64,000 nucleotides of DNA from Streptomyces diacarni (GCF_003323715.1 NZ_QOIN01000040.1:113140-177139); one strand, 5' to 3'. Positions 1 through 8,204 are shown, numbered from the stretch's first letter. Made by a program: numbers and translations. The notes: a model not told the origin generated them from the letters alone.

Positions 1-52
1 GGACCCGGATGAGGGCCCGGGTGAGGGGCCGGGGGTGAGGACCCGGGGTGAG
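1..52. repeat. Degenerate short tandem repeat at the window edge
   Basis: About four imperfect copies of a 12-14 nt unit resembling GGSCCGGGGTGAG run from the window edge to just before the stop of the TetR gene. Seen directly; no function is evident and the array may continue to the left of the window. Confidence 0.5.
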
Positions 53-59
53 AACACCG

Positions 60-671
60 TCATCGTCCGCCGGCAGCGGAGGTGCGCCCGCGGATTCCGT
101 CCAGGAGGTAGGTGGTGCGGCGGTCGTAGTCGTCCCGGGCAGGCCGGTTGCCGTACTTGAGGGCGAGGGCGCTGTCGACGACGAGCGCGTGGAGGTCGTC
201 CGCCGTGAACTCCGGCCGCAGCGCACCGGAGGCGCGCGCCGCCGCGATGAACTCCTCGTTGGCCTCGCTTCCGACCCGGCAGATCTCCATGAGCTGCCGC
301 GAGTGCGGATACGTCTGCAACAGAACGTCGTTGAAGGCGGGCCGGCGGTACTGGAGGTCGCGGATCGCGGTGAGGTAGTACGCGATCCGCTCGCCGTCGT
401 CGTCGAGGGAGCGGGCGCGGTCGATGACGGCGAACAGCTCGCTCGCGACGATCTCTTCGATGACCGCCTCGATGAGGCCGATCCGCCCGCCGAACCGGTT
501 GAAGATCGTGGCCTTGCTCACCCCTGCCGCCTTGGCGACCTCCTCCAGCGGCGCCGTCAGGCCCTGTCCCCGGAAGGCGCCGATCGCGGCAGCGCGGATC
601 TGCTCGGAATTGCGCCGGGCGTCGGCCCGCAGCCGGGATCCCAAAGGCGCCGCACCGGCCATGGCCCTCAC
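60..671 (-). CDS. TetR/AcrR family transcriptional repressor
   Basis: The protein is a one-domain TetR-type regulator of about 203 residues. The N-terminal helix-turn-helix spans roughly residues 20-65 and ends in the recognition motif VSKATIFNRFGG. The remaining helices form the ligand-binding and dimerisation part, which has no diagnostic motif. I prefer the GTG at 671 because an AGGA sequence lies 8 nt upstream; a GTG at 692 and an ATG at 662 are alternatives. It is divergent from an NmrA-like reductase, with two matching palindromes between them, so local control of that reductase is the likely role (inference). The ligand is unknown. Confidence 0.85.
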   Translation of the reverse strand: MRAMAGAAPLGSRLRADARRNSEQIRAAAIGAFRGQGLTAPLEEVAKAAGVSKATIFNRFGGRIGLIEAVIEEIVASELFAVIDRARSLDDDGERIAYYLTAIRDLQYRRPAFNDVLLQTYPHSRQLMEICRVGSEANEEFIAAARASGALRPEFTADDLHALVVDSALALKYGNRPARDDYDRRTTYLLDGIRGRTSAAGGR

Positions 672-701
672 CGTCACTTTCCTGTCACCCACGTCGCAAC
701 T

Positions 702-762
702 TGACTCGCCAGGTCAGTTTACCTACGGTCACGGGCGGAAGAGAAACTGACCCGCATGGTCA
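702..762. promoter_or_regulatory. Two TetR-type operators in the divergent promoter region
   Basis: Two 15-bp sites of the form TGACY-N5-GGTCA lie at 702-716 (TGACTCGCCAGGTCA) and 748-762 (TGACCCGCATGGTCA). They sit inside a larger inverted repeat, arms 701-720 and 744-763. The left arm overlaps a plus-strand promoter for the reductase: TTGACT at 701-706, 17 nt, TACGGT at 724-729. The right arm offers TTGACC on the minus strand for the regulator. Binding by the adjacent TetR protein is inferred from position. Confidence 0.6.
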
Positions 763-841
763 ATTTATGATCCCGCCCGCCGAGCCGGGCACCACGGGCC
801 CACCAGGACGGGCCCCGTGGGCAGTCAGGAAGGTCAAGAAC

Positions 842-1696
842 ATGATCGTTGTCACCGGCGCCACCGGTGGGCTGGGCGGCGCCACCGTCGAGCACCTCCT
901 CACGCGCGTACCCGCCGGCCGGATCGCCGTCAGCGTCCGCGACACCGGCAAGGCGCGGCACCTCGCCGACCGCGGCGTGCGCGTGCGGCAGGGCTCCTAC
1001 GAGGACCCGGCCGCGCTGCGTGACTCGTTCGCCGGCGCCGAGCAGGTCCTCCTGGTGTCCGGCAACGACCCGGCCGCCGACATGGTCGCCCTGCACCGCA
1101 ACGCCGTCGAAGCCGCGGTCGCGGCGGGCGCCCGGCGGATCCTCTACACGAGCCAGCAGGGCGCCGTCCCCGGCAACCCGTACGCGCCGTCGGACTTCCA
1201 CATCGCCACCGAGGCGATCCTCGGCGATTCCGGAGTCGCCTGGACCGCACTGCGCAACGGCGCCTACGGTCCGCTCGACCAGGTGCTCGGCCCGTGGCAG
1301 CGGACCGGCGTGATCGCTCAACCACAAGACGGCCCCGTCCCCTACACCGACCGTGACGACATCGCCGAGGCCACAGCGGAACTCCTCGCCGGCGACCGCT
1401 CCTTCGACGGCCCCGTCACCCTGACGGCGCCGACCGCCGTCACCTTCGACGACTTCGCCGAGATCGCCTCCGACCTCGCAGGACGCACCATCGAACGCGT
1501 CGTCGTGGACGACGAACAGTGGGTCGCCGACCAGCTGACGCTCGGTGTGCCGGAGCAGATCACCCGCCTCATGCTCACCTGGTACCAGGCGGCCCGCGCG
1601 GGCTACTTCGCCGAGACCGGCCCCGCGCTGGCCGAGCTCCTCGGCCGCGAGCCCCGCAGCGCCGCTGACCGGCTCGCCGCCCACGCCGCCGCCTGA
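842..1696 (+). CDS. NmrA-like NAD(P)-binding oxidoreductase (atypical SDR)
   Basis: A 284-residue Rossmann-fold protein. It opens with VTGATGGLGG at residues 3-12, the dinucleotide-binding loop of NmrA/quinone-reductase-2-type atypical SDRs. A strand-end YTSQQGA follows in the middle of the protein. There is no classical YxxxK pair, as usual for NmrA-like proteins. The start is set at ATG 842 because the Rossmann motif begins there and GGAAGG lies upstream; the frame is open further upstream only across the promoter. It is probably a quinone or aldehyde reductase under control of the divergent TetR protein; the substrate cannot be read from the sequence. Confidence 0.85.
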   Translation: MIVVTGATGGLGGATVEHLLTRVPAGRIAVSVRDTGKARHLADRGVRVRQGSYEDPAALRDSFAGAEQVLLVSGNDPAADMVALHRNAVEAAVAAGARRILYTSQQGAVPGNPYAPSDFHIATEAILGDSGVAWTALRNGAYGPLDQVLGPWQRTGVIAQPQDGPVPYTDRDDIAEATAELLAGDRSFDGPVTLTAPTAVTFDDFAEIASDLAGRTIERVVVDDEQWVADQLTLGVPEQITRLMLTWYQAARAGYFAETGPALAELLGREPRSAADRLAAHAAA

Positions 1697-1900
1697 GCCG
1701 AGCTTCTTCCCGTCCGCCTGACCGTCGACCCGGGCATCTGTGAGGCGACGAGGCAGTGGACGGATTGGCAAATGCCCACGCGACCGACGTCGTATACGGC
1801 CCGAAAACCCGGGGGCATCCGGCGGCACCTGACGGCAACACCCTCCGGTCCGCTGGACGCCGAACGGAACCGCCCGGGAGCCCACGACCCGCCCGGTCGC

Positions 1901-2743
1901 CTACCTGCCCGCGATGATCAGCTCGTGCAGGCGCTCCACGCCCTCCCGGGTGCGCTCGTCGCACGGCACGTACGTGCCCAGGCGGGCGCCCTCGGCCGGG
2001 TTCAGCCACAGTCCGTGGTACGTGAACGAAAGCATGCCGACCAGCGGGTTGGAGAAGCGTTTCGACTTGTCGACCGCGCGGGCCACCTCGTGCCGCTGCC
2101 ACAGCTCGCGAAACTCCCCCGACGCGTGCTCAAGCCGCTTGAGCAGTGCCTTCCACGCCGGTTCCGCCAGGTGTTCGGCCATCCGGGAGCGGAAGCGGGC
2201 CGTCATCAGCCGGACCGTCTCCTTCCGGTCGGGCATGGCGGCGCACCACCCGGGATCGGTGAAGGCCAGCCACATGCAGTTGCGGTCCTCGGCCGGGAGC
2301 GCGTCCAGGTCGCTGAGCAGACGGCCGTAGGTGCGGTTGTAGGCCAGGATGTCGTACCGCGCGTTCTGCACACAGGCCGGAAACGGCTCCAGCTGCGCGA
2401 GCATCTGCCGGATACCGGGGGGCACCGCCGTCGTCTCGTCGGCGGGCGTCGGATCGGCCGTGCCCGCGAGGGCGAACAGGTGGGCGCGCTCGCTCGCGTC
2501 CAGCATCAGGGCCCGCGAGAGGGCATCCAGCACCTGCGCCGACACCTGGATGTCACGGGCCTGCTCCAGCCACGTGTACCAGGTCACGCCGACGGTCGAC
2601 AGATGCGCCACCTCCTCCCGGCGCAGCCCGGGTGTGCGGCGGCGCGGGCCGCGGGGCAGCCCGGCCTGCTCGGGGCTGATCCGCTCGCGTCTGCTGCGCA
2701 GGAACGCGGCCAGCTCTCCCCTGCGGACGGTCTCGGCGCTCAT
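1901..2743 (-). CDS. XRE family regulator with MmyB-type ligand-binding domain
   Basis: 280 residues. The N-terminal helix-turn-helix (about residues 8-75) carries the hallmark TPGLRREEVAHLSTVGVTWY and LEQARDI segments of the MmyB-like family. The C-terminal half is the MmyB ligand-binding PAS-like domain, with the family stretch PFPACVQNARYDILAYN. The start at 2743 follows AGGATGGCC; an ATG 9 nt upstream is possible. It is divergent from an MFS exporter, with a duplicated GGTACCAG motif between the genes, so it probably regulates that exporter. A truncated copy of the same gene arrangement lies at 39.7-41.6 kb. Confidence 0.9.
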   Translation of the reverse strand: MSAETVRRGELAAFLRSRRERISPEQAGLPRGPRRRTPGLRREEVAHLSTVGVTWYTWLEQARDIQVSAQVLDALSRALMLDASERAHLFALAGTADPTPADETTAVPPGIRQMLAQLEPFPACVQNARYDILAYNRTYGRLLSDLDALPAEDRNCMWLAFTDPGWCAAMPDRKETVRLMTARFRSRMAEHLAEPAWKALLKRLEHASGEFRELWQRHEVARAVDKSKRFSNPLVGMLSFTYHGLWLNPAEGARLGTYVPCDERTREGVERLHELIIAGR

Positions 2744-2787
2744 GATGGCCATCCTGCTCCACCCGCCCAGCCTGTTGCCAGGTAGCG

Positions 2788-2820
2788 CCGGTACCAGGAT
2801 GAGGAGCGTCTGGTACCAGG
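2788..2820. promoter_or_regulatory. Probable MmyB-type regulator operator (duplicated GGTACC box)
   Basis: The 11-mer CYGGTACCAGG occurs twice, at 2788-2798 and 2810-2820, exactly 22 bp apart. Each core is near-palindromic (CTGGTACCAG is perfect), and together they also form an inverted repeat. The position between the divergent regulator and exporter starts suggests two dimers bound on one face of the helix. Seen in sequence; binding is inferred. Confidence 0.55.
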
Positions 2821-2846
2821 CTGACGACTCACCGAGGCTCGAGCCC

Positions 2847-4316
2847 ATGAGCCACGATCTCGTCGACCGAGACCCCGGCGCCACCCCGGTGGAGCCCCCC
2901 GCGGCGCAGGCGGCGCCGCACCCGTCCACGCCCGCGGCCCTGCGCCCCCTCGGCCTTGCCACGCTGCTGCTGGGCGCCGCGCTACCCATGATCGATTTCT
3001 TCGTCGTCAACGTCGCGTTCCCCAGCATCCAAAGCGACCTCGACGCCTCCCCCGCCGCCCTGGAGATGGTCGTCGCCGGCTACGCCGTCGCCTACGCCGC
3101 GTTCCTCGTCCTCGGCGGACGGCTCGGCGACACCTTCGGCCGGCGCCGGCTCTTCCTGTGGGGCGTCGCCGCCTTCGGCCTCACCTCGCTCGCCTGCGGC
3201 TTCGCGCCGGGCGTCGGGTGGCTCATCGGCGCACGCGTGGCCCAGGGCGCCGCCTCCGCGCTGATGTTCCCGCAGGTCCTCGCCACGATCCACGCGACGA
3301 CCTCGGGCCAGGCGCGGGCCCGCGCCGTCGGCCTGTTCGGCTCGGTCGGCGGGGTGTCGGTCGTCGCGGGGCAGGTGCTCGGCGGGGCCCTGGTCGCCGC
3401 CGACCTGGCGGGCAGCGGATGGCGGGCCGTCTTCCTGGTCAACGTGCCCGTCGTGGTGCTCGCCCTGGCCTGCGGGCTGCGTCTGGTGCCCGACAGCCGC
3501 GCGGAGGCGCCCGCGCGCGGCGACGTCACCGGGACGGTCCTGCTCGCCTGCTCACTCGCCGCCCTGCTGCTGCCGCTGACGGAGGGGCGCGCGGCCGGAT
3601 GGCCCTGGTGGTCGCTCGCCCTGCTGGTCGCTGCCGGGCCCACCGCGTGCGCCTTCCTCGCCGTCGAGCGCCGCAAGGAGCGCGGGGGCGGCAGCCCGCT
3701 GCTGCCGCCCTCACTGCTCGGACAGGCGGGCGTACGCCGGGGGCTGCTGGCGGCGGTGCCCATCTTCCTGGGCTTCAGCAGCTTCATGTTCGTCAGCGCA
3801 CTGGTGCTGCAACAGGGCCTGCACTACGGAGCGTTGGCCGCGGGGCTCGCCCTGGTGCCGATGGGGGTGGCGCAGTTCGCCGCGTCGGTCGCCGCACCCC
3901 GGGTGACCGAACGGCTGGGCACCGGGCGCGTGCTGGCGCTCAGCGCCGTCGTCCAGGGCACCGGGCTGGGGGCCTTGCTGCTCACCCTGTCCGCCGGGTG
4001 GCCCGAGCTGCCGCCCCTCGCCCTGGCTCCCGGCCTCGTGCTGTGCGGCGTGGGCCAGGGGCTGCAACTGCCGACCTACTACCGCCTCCTGCTCGGCGAC
4101 ATCCCCGCCTCGCGCGCGGGGGCGGGCAGCGGCCTGGCCGCGACGGCGCAACAGTCCGGTCTGGCGGTGGGCGTGGCCACGCTGGGCTCCCTGTTCCTGG
4201 CGCTGGTGCCGCACCTGGGAATGCGCGGGGCACTGGCCGCGGTGTTCACGGTCCAGTCCTGCGGACTGGTGGCCCTGGCGGCGATCGGACTGCGCGCAGC
4301 GCGCGGAGCGCGGTGA
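2847..4316 (+). CDS. MFS drug exporter, DHA2 (14-TMS) type
   Basis: 489 residues, strongly hydrophobic, in the size range of EmrB/QacA-like DHA2 proteins. TM1 carries PMIDFFVVNVAFPSI, the family's motif D1 region. The TM2-3 loop has GGRLGDTFGRRRLF (MFS motif A), and motif-C-like Gly/Pro spacing (GGVSVVAGQVLGG) appears in TM5. ATG 2847 begins a charged 45-residue cytoplasmic tail before TM1. It is divergent from the MmyB-type regulator and is most likely a toxic-compound efflux pump induced by that regulator's ligand; the substrate is unknown. Confidence 0.88.
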   Translation: MSHDLVDRDPGATPVEPPAAQAAPHPSTPAALRPLGLATLLLGAALPMIDFFVVNVAFPSIQSDLDASPAALEMVVAGYAVAYAAFLVLGGRLGDTFGRRRLFLWGVAAFGLTSLACGFAPGVGWLIGARVAQGAASALMFPQVLATIHATTSGQARARAVGLFGSVGGVSVVAGQVLGGALVAADLAGSGWRAVFLVNVPVVVLALACGLRLVPDSRAEAPARGDVTGTVLLACSLAALLLPLTEGRAAGWPWWSLALLVAAGPTACAFLAVERRKERGGGSPLLPPSLLGQAGVRRGLLAAVPIFLGFSSFMFVSALVLQQGLHYGALAAGLALVPMGVAQFAASVAAPRVTERLGTGRVLALSAVVQGTGLGALLLTLSAGWPELPPLALAPGLVLCGVGQGLQLPTYYRLLLGDIPASRAGAGSGLAATAQQSGLAVGVATLGSLFLALVPHLGMRGALAAVFTVQSCGLVALAAIGLRAARGAR

Positions 4317-4382
4317 CGCGCACAGCGCGGGGGCGAGTGGGGCAGGGGGCGCGGTGCGGGGCGGGAGGGGCTGCCCGAGCCG

Positions 4383-4400
4383 GCCCCGCGCGGGCGGGGC
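4383..4400. terminator. Stem-loop between convergent MFS and MOSC genes
   Basis: GCCCCGC at 4383-4389 pairs perfectly with GCGGGGC at 4394-4400 across a 4-nt loop, directly in front of the MOSC stop codon. There is no T-run, as is common for actinobacterial terminators. It could serve both converging transcripts. Confidence 0.4.
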
Positions 4401-4402
4401 GG

Positions 4403-5092
4403 TCAGCCGGTGCCGTACTTGGCGACGTACTTCTCGGCGATCTCCCGCTGCTCCCGTTCCATCCACGCGGCGGCGGCCAGGACGTCCGGGAGCCGCTTGC
4501 GGTCGGTCGTCACGGCGCGGAAGAGGCCGCCGACCGTCACATGGTGGTCGGGCCGGTGGAGGACCTCCACCTCGTCGCCCGCCCGCAGGGTGCCGGGCTG
4601 GACGACGCGGAACATGGCACCGGGCGAGCCCGCCAGGGTGAAGCGGCGCAGCCAGCCCTTGGCGGTCGTCCAGCCCTGTTCGGCCACCCAGCCCGCGAAC
4701 GTGCGGCACGGGATGCGGCTGCCGGTCGCCTCCAGCACGAGTTCGGGGCCGACCCGCCAGCGCTCCCCGACCAGGGTCTCGCGCAGGTCGGCGCCGGTGG
4801 TGGTGAGGTTCTCCCCGAACGCGCCGTGCGGAAGGGCGCAGCCCAACTCCTGCTGCCAGGCGTCGAGGTCCTCGCGGGCGAACGCGTAGACGGCCCTGTC
4901 GTCGCCACCGTGGTAGCGCAGGTCGCAGACGGCGTCGCCGGCCACGCCACCGGCGCCCGCGCCGGACTCCGACGGCGCGGCCACCCGGACGGGCGTGCCC
5001 ACGGGGCTCTTGCCGATGCCGGTGGCGCCCGAGGGTGCGTCGGTGTACTCCACCCCGCGTGGCGGGCCGACGTTCACGCTGAGGATGTGCAT
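4403..5092 (-). CDS. MOSC domain protein (YiiM-like)
   Basis: 229 residues. The MOSC core occupies about residues 35-165. It contains GDAVCDLRYHGGDDRAVY near the start and FGENLTTTG in the middle, then the conserved-cysteine segment GSRIPCRTFAGW. A C-terminal alpha-helical tail resembles the YiiM 3-alpha domain. MOSC proteins handle sulfurated molybdenum cofactor or reduce N-hydroxylated bases; YiiM acts on 6-N-hydroxylaminopurine. The ATG at 5092 overlaps by one base (TGATG) the stop of a small chimeric ORF, which suggests translational coupling. Confidence 0.88.
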   Translation of the reverse strand: MHILSVNVGPPRGVEYTDAPSGATGIGKSPVGTPVRVAAPSESGAGAGGVAGDAVCDLRYHGGDDRAVYAFAREDLDAWQQELGCALPHGAFGENLTTTGADLRETLVGERWRVGPELVLEATGSRIPCRTFAGWVAEQGWTTAKGWLRRFTLAGSPGAMFRVVQPGTLRAGDEVEVLHRPDHHVTVGGLFRAVTTDRKRLPDVLAAAAWMEREQREIAEKYVAKYGTG

Positions 5093-5322
5093 CAGCGGAC
5101 GGTAACCCGCGATCCTGGCACCCCGGTCACCGACCCACCATGCGAGACCCCGCGCAGGCGGTAGTGGCAGCTGTAGGCATAGCCGAAGCCCGCGCGGGCG
5201 TAGAGGGCGCGCGCGGCCGGGTTGGACCGCGCCAGCGCCCCGGCACCGGCTGGCAGCCGTCGCGCCGTCGTGGACGGCGATCCCTGCCACTGCGGTACCT
5301 CCAGCACGATCGGTTCCGGCAC
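5092..5322 (-). pseudogene. Small chimeric ORF: arginase-like N-terminus joined to a GNAT C-terminus
   Basis: A 76-codon frame begins at GTG 5322, 8 nt after a strong AAAGGAG (5331-5337). Its first ~28 residues (IVLEVPQWQGSPSTTARRL) look like the N-terminus I associate with actinobacterial arginase/agmatinase-family proteins. From about residue 32 it switches to SNPAARALYARAGFGYAY, the typical last motif of GNAT acetyltransferases. No catalytic part of either family remains. The most economical reading is a deletion that fused the 5' end of one gene to the 3' end of another. It still has a ribosome site and its stop overlaps the MOSC start, so it may persist only to drive MOSC translation. 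Confidence 0.5.
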
Positions 5323-5340
5323 GGCGAGCGCTCCTTTCGG

Positions 5341-5382
5341 CGACGGGCGATGGGCGATGGGTGACGGGCGACGGGCGACGGC
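5341..5382. repeat. Heptanucleotide tandem repeat (CGAYGGG), six units
   Basis: Six consecutive 7-nt units: CGACGGG, CGATGGG twice, TGACGGG, CGACGGG and CGACGGC. They lie immediately upstream of the ribosome site of the small chimeric ORF. A simple-sequence array of this kind can change copy number by slippage; an effect on expression is speculative. Confidence 0.6.
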
Positions 5383-5575
5383 GGGCACGGGCGCGCCACC
5401 GCGCGCGTCACCGTCACGTGCTACCCGGCCGACGCGTGCCCCGTCCAGCGCACGGGCGAGGCGCGCGCAGGCCCGTCCGCCCCGGGGAGTCGCCCCGCCC
5501 CCTACCGGGGTACGGGGGCGGGATGGCTCCGTGGTGTGTCGTGAGTGACATGGACGCCGCCCTAGCGTCCCGCCC

Positions 5576-6145
5576 ATGAACGTTGCGGAGAATTCCTTCC
5601 CTTCCTCGCCGGTGCCGGCGGCACGGGAGTCCTTCCTACGGCGGTTGGGGCGGGGGGTGGGACACGCGGCCGTGCTGCTGCCCGTCGGCCTGCTCGCGCT
5701 CGTCGCCGCGCTCTCGGGGCGGGCAGCGAGCGCGCTGCGGCTGCTGCGGGTGCGGGCGGAGCCGGGCAACCCGCGCCCCGGCACGGCACGGCTGGTGGCG
5801 CACGCCGCCCTCACCGTGCTGCTCGGTGTCGTCGCGCTGATACCCGTCGGGATGCTGGTGCTGTTCGTCGCCCGCGGGGTGCTCTACGGGTTCGTCGACG
5901 ACGGGCCCTACGACACGTCCTGGGGCGGCCCCAGCAGGGCCGGTGCCTGGCTCGCGCACTTCGCGGTGAGCTGCCCCGTCGCCGTCGCGGCGACGGCCCT
6001 GCTGTACGGCCTCGCGGGGCTGCACCGCCGGTTGACGGCCCCCCTGCGGGGTGAGCGCCGTGGCGGCTGGGTACTGCCGACGGTGTGGTTGGGCTGTCTG
6101 GCCGGTGCGCTGTTCCTCGTCGCCTTCGTACGGCAGCTGAACTGA
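5576..6145 (+). CDS. Conserved hypothetical integral membrane protein
   Basis: 189 residues with about four predicted membrane segments: near residues 30-48, 80-103, 122-145 and 168-186. A short basic N-terminus and a periplasmic or cytoplasmic loop rich in Gly/Asp (FVDDGPYDTSWGG) complete it. I do not recognise a family. The start at ATG 5576 lacks a strong ribosome site. It stands alone, followed by a folD remnant on the same strand. Confidence 0.65.
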   Translation: MNVAENSFPSSPVPAARESFLRRLGRGVGHAAVLLPVGLLALVAALSGRAASALRLLRVRAEPGNPRPGTARLVAHAALTVLLGVVALIPVGMLVLFVARGVLYGFVDDGPYDTSWGGPSRAGAWLAHFAVSCPVAVAATALLYGLAGLHRRLTAPLRGERRGGWVLPTVWLGCLAGALFLVAFVRQLN

Positions 6146-6221
6146 CGTCCCCGAAGGGGTGTCCGTCAGGGCGGGCGCGAGTCCGTGACCGGCGCGTCGA
6201 GGCGGAGCACCCTCGCAAAGC

Positions 6222-6485
6222 GGCCCGACAGCGGTTGTCGTGCCTGCCGTGCGCCGGGCCGACGTGCTCGTCGCCGCCGTCGGCCCGTCCGCGTTTCCTC
6301 GACGGATCGACGGCGGCGACACCGAGCCGGGCGCGGTCGTCATCGGCGCCGGGTCCAGCCCGGGCACCGTGGGGGACGTGGACGTCGAGACGGCACGGGA
6401 GCGGGCGAGCCTGAGCACGCCGGTGCCCGGCGGTGTGGGCCCGATGGCGCTCGCCACGCTGCTCGCCCAGACGTTCAGGCGGCGG
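6222..6485 (+). pseudogene. C-terminal remnant of a FolD-like methylenetetrahydrofolate dehydrogenase
   Basis: In one plus-strand frame the sequence reads [12 protein letters not shown], then [13 protein letters not shown] and finally [19 protein letters not shown]. This is the order of motifs in the NADP-binding C-terminal third of FolD ([37 protein letters not shown]). A stop at 6186 lies upstream in frame, and no N-terminal catalytic domain (about 170 residues) is present. The frame runs on antisense into the neighbouring oxidoreductase without its own stop. The fragment therefore looks like a decayed second folD. Confidence 0.7.
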
Positions 6486-6539
6486 CCCGGCAGTCGGCCG
6501 CCGTCTGAGAGCGTGCGGGTGGGGCTGTGCGCCGGGGGC

Positions 6540-7640
6540 TCACGCCCGGTGGTACTGCACCGGGCGACGCGGCTCGGCGCCCAGTTCGACGGCGGCTTCG
6601 TTCGCCCAGTACGGGCGGCGCAGCAGCTCACGGCCGAGCAGTACCGCGTCGGCCTGGCCCGAGGCGATGATCTCCTCGGCCTGGCGCGGCTCGGTGATCA
6701 GACCGACGGCGCCCACCGGCAGGTCGGCCTCCTTCCTGACCCGCTCGGCGAACGGCACCTGGTAGCCGGGCACGGCCTCGATCCGGGCGTCGGGCGCGTT
6801 GCCGCCCGTGGAGGTGTCGAGCAGGTCCACACCGCGGGCCAGCAGTTCCTTGGCGAGCCGCACGGTGTCCTCGCCGGTCCAGCCCTCGCGGCCGTCCTCG
6901 GTGTTCTCGCTCAGCCAGTCGGTGGCGGAGACGCGGAAGAACAGCGGAAGCTCCTCGGGCCACACGGCGCGGACGGCGTCCACGACCTCCAGCGCGAAGC
7001 GGGTACGGCCCTCGAAGGTGCCGCCGTACTCGTCGGTGCGGCGGTTGGTGAACGGGGAGAGGAACTCGTTGATCAGGTAGCCGTGGGCGCCGTGGATCTC
7101 GACGACCCGGAAGCCGGCCGCGTGCGCGCGGCGGGCGCTGTCGGCGAACTGCCGCACCAGTGTCGCGATCTCGTCCCGTGACAGCTCGGTGGGCGTGGAG
7201 TGCCGCTCGTCGAACGAGAGCGGGCTGGGGCCGACGGGCTGCCAGCCGTGGTTCTCACCCGGGGCGAGGGGCGCGCCGCGTTCCACCCAGGTGCGCTCGG
7301 TGGAGGCCTTGCGTCCGGCGTGCGCGAGCTGGATGCCGGGGACGGTGCCCTGCTCGGTCAGGAAGCGGGTGACGCGGGCGAAGGCCTCCTGCTGGCGGTC
7401 GTTCCACAGGCCCAGGTCGTAGGGGCTGATCCGGCCCTCGGGAGTGATGCCGGTGGCCTCGACCAGCGCCAGGCCCAGGCCGCCGGAGGCGCGGGCGCCG
7501 AGGTGGGCGAGGTGCCAGTCGGTGGGCGCGCCCTGGTCCGGGCCCTCGGGGGCGGCGGAGTACTGGCACATCGGCGCCATCCAGACGCGGTTGGGCACGG
7601 TCACCGACCGCAGGGTGAGGGGCTCGAACAGTGCGCTCAC
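6540..7640 (-). CDS. NADH:flavin oxidoreductase, old yellow enzyme family (YqjM/NamA-like)
   Basis: 366-residue FMN TIM-barrel. Family signatures are visible: [13 protein letters not shown] near residue 20 (with the YqjM-type cysteine), [12 protein letters not shown] near 50, and [17 protein letters not shown] near 170. The C-terminal phosphate-binding part reads PVGAVGLI...[11 protein letters not shown]. These enzymes reduce activated C=C bonds of enals, enones or nitro compounds with NAD(P)H. The start is GTG 7640, preceded by GGAGAG at 5-6 nt; a TTG at 7652 is the longer alternative. It is divergent from an ArsR repressor with shared operator sites, so it is probably redox- or electrophile-responsive. 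Confidence 0.92.
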   Translation of the reverse strand: MSALFEPLTLRSVTVPNRVWMAPMCQYSAAPEGPDQGAPTDWHLAHLGARASGGLGLALVEATGITPEGRISPYDLGLWNDRQQEAFARVTRFLTEQGTVPGIQLAHAGRKASTERTWVERGAPLAPGENHGWQPVGPSPLSFDERHSTPTELSRDEIATLVRQFADSARRAHAAGFRVVEIHGAHGYLINEFLSPFTNRRTDEYGGTFEGRTRFALEVVDAVRAVWPEELPLFFRVSATDWLSENTEDGREGWTGEDTVRLAKELLARGVDLLDTSTGGNAPDARIEAVPGYQVPFAERVRKEADLPVGAVGLITEPRQAEEIIASGQADAVLLGRELLRRPYWANEAAVELGAEPRRPVQYHRA

Positions 7641-7674
7641 GGCGCTCTCCAATCGGTCCGGGGAACCTCGACCC

Positions 7675-7731
7675 TAGTACGATAACCACCGTAGTACGAA
7701 AGCTGTCAAATTTCGATACCTGCCGTACTAT
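7675..7731. promoter_or_regulatory. ArsR operator half-sites over divergent promoters
   Basis: TAGTACGA occurs directly repeated at 7675-7682 and 7692-7699, 17 bp apart. An inverted copy CCGTACTA lies at 7723-7730 and covers the arsR -10 (TACTAT, 7726-7731). On the minus strand a consensus TTGACA (complement of 7704-7709) with TTATCG 18 nt on is the likely oxidoreductase promoter. Occupancy would block both genes; this is inferred from layout. Confidence 0.6.
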
Positions 7732-7737
7732 GGGCTT

Positions 7738-8082
7738 GTGCCGACGACTACAGCCGTACGCGAACTCCCGCACCCCGCCCACGAGGAGATCCGCCTCGAC
7801 GCCGTGCTGCACGCGCTCGCCGACCCCATGCGGCTGCGCATCGTCACCGCGCTGAACGGCTACGGAGAGGGCGAGGGCCAGGGCGCCACCTGCTCGCAGA
7901 TCGAGCTTCCCGTCGCCACGTCGACCTCGACCCACCACTTCCGCGTCCTGCGCGAGGCGGGCGTCATCAACCAGTGCTACCGCGGCACCGCGAAGATCAA
8001 CTGCCTGCGCCGCGCCGACCTCGACGCCCGCTTTCCCGACCTGCTGGACGCGGTCCTGCGGGCGGCGGCCTCCCCCGTGTGA
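7738..8082 (+). CDS. ArsR family winged-helix repressor (probably leaderless)
   Basis: 114 residues. The winged helix-turn-helix spans about residues 18-90 (ALADPMRLRIVTAL, then STSTHHFRVLREAGVI as recognition helix). There is no metal-binding CxC pair in alpha-3, so it is likely one of the metal-independent, redox- or metabolite-sensing ArsR proteins; single cysteines occur (CSQIEL, NQCYRG, INCLRR). The -10 at 7726-7731 puts the transcription start at or next to GTG 7738, and there is no ribosome site, so translation is probably leaderless. It likely controls itself and the divergent old yellow enzyme. Confidence 0.88.
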   Translation: MPTTTAVRELPHPAHEEIRLDAVLHALADPMRLRIVTALNGYGEGEGQGATCSQIELPVATSTSTHHFRVLREAGVINQCYRGTAKINCLRRADLDARFPDLLDAVLRAAASPV

Positions 8083-8204
8083 CCCCTTCGGGGGACCTGT
8101 CCCAGAGAACCCGGAGAACGCAAGGGAACGCAGCGAACTCCGCAGACCCCGAAACCCCCGAAAACCAGGAGTGAGCAAAGGGGGCCGTCTGCCACAGTGC
8201 CCGG

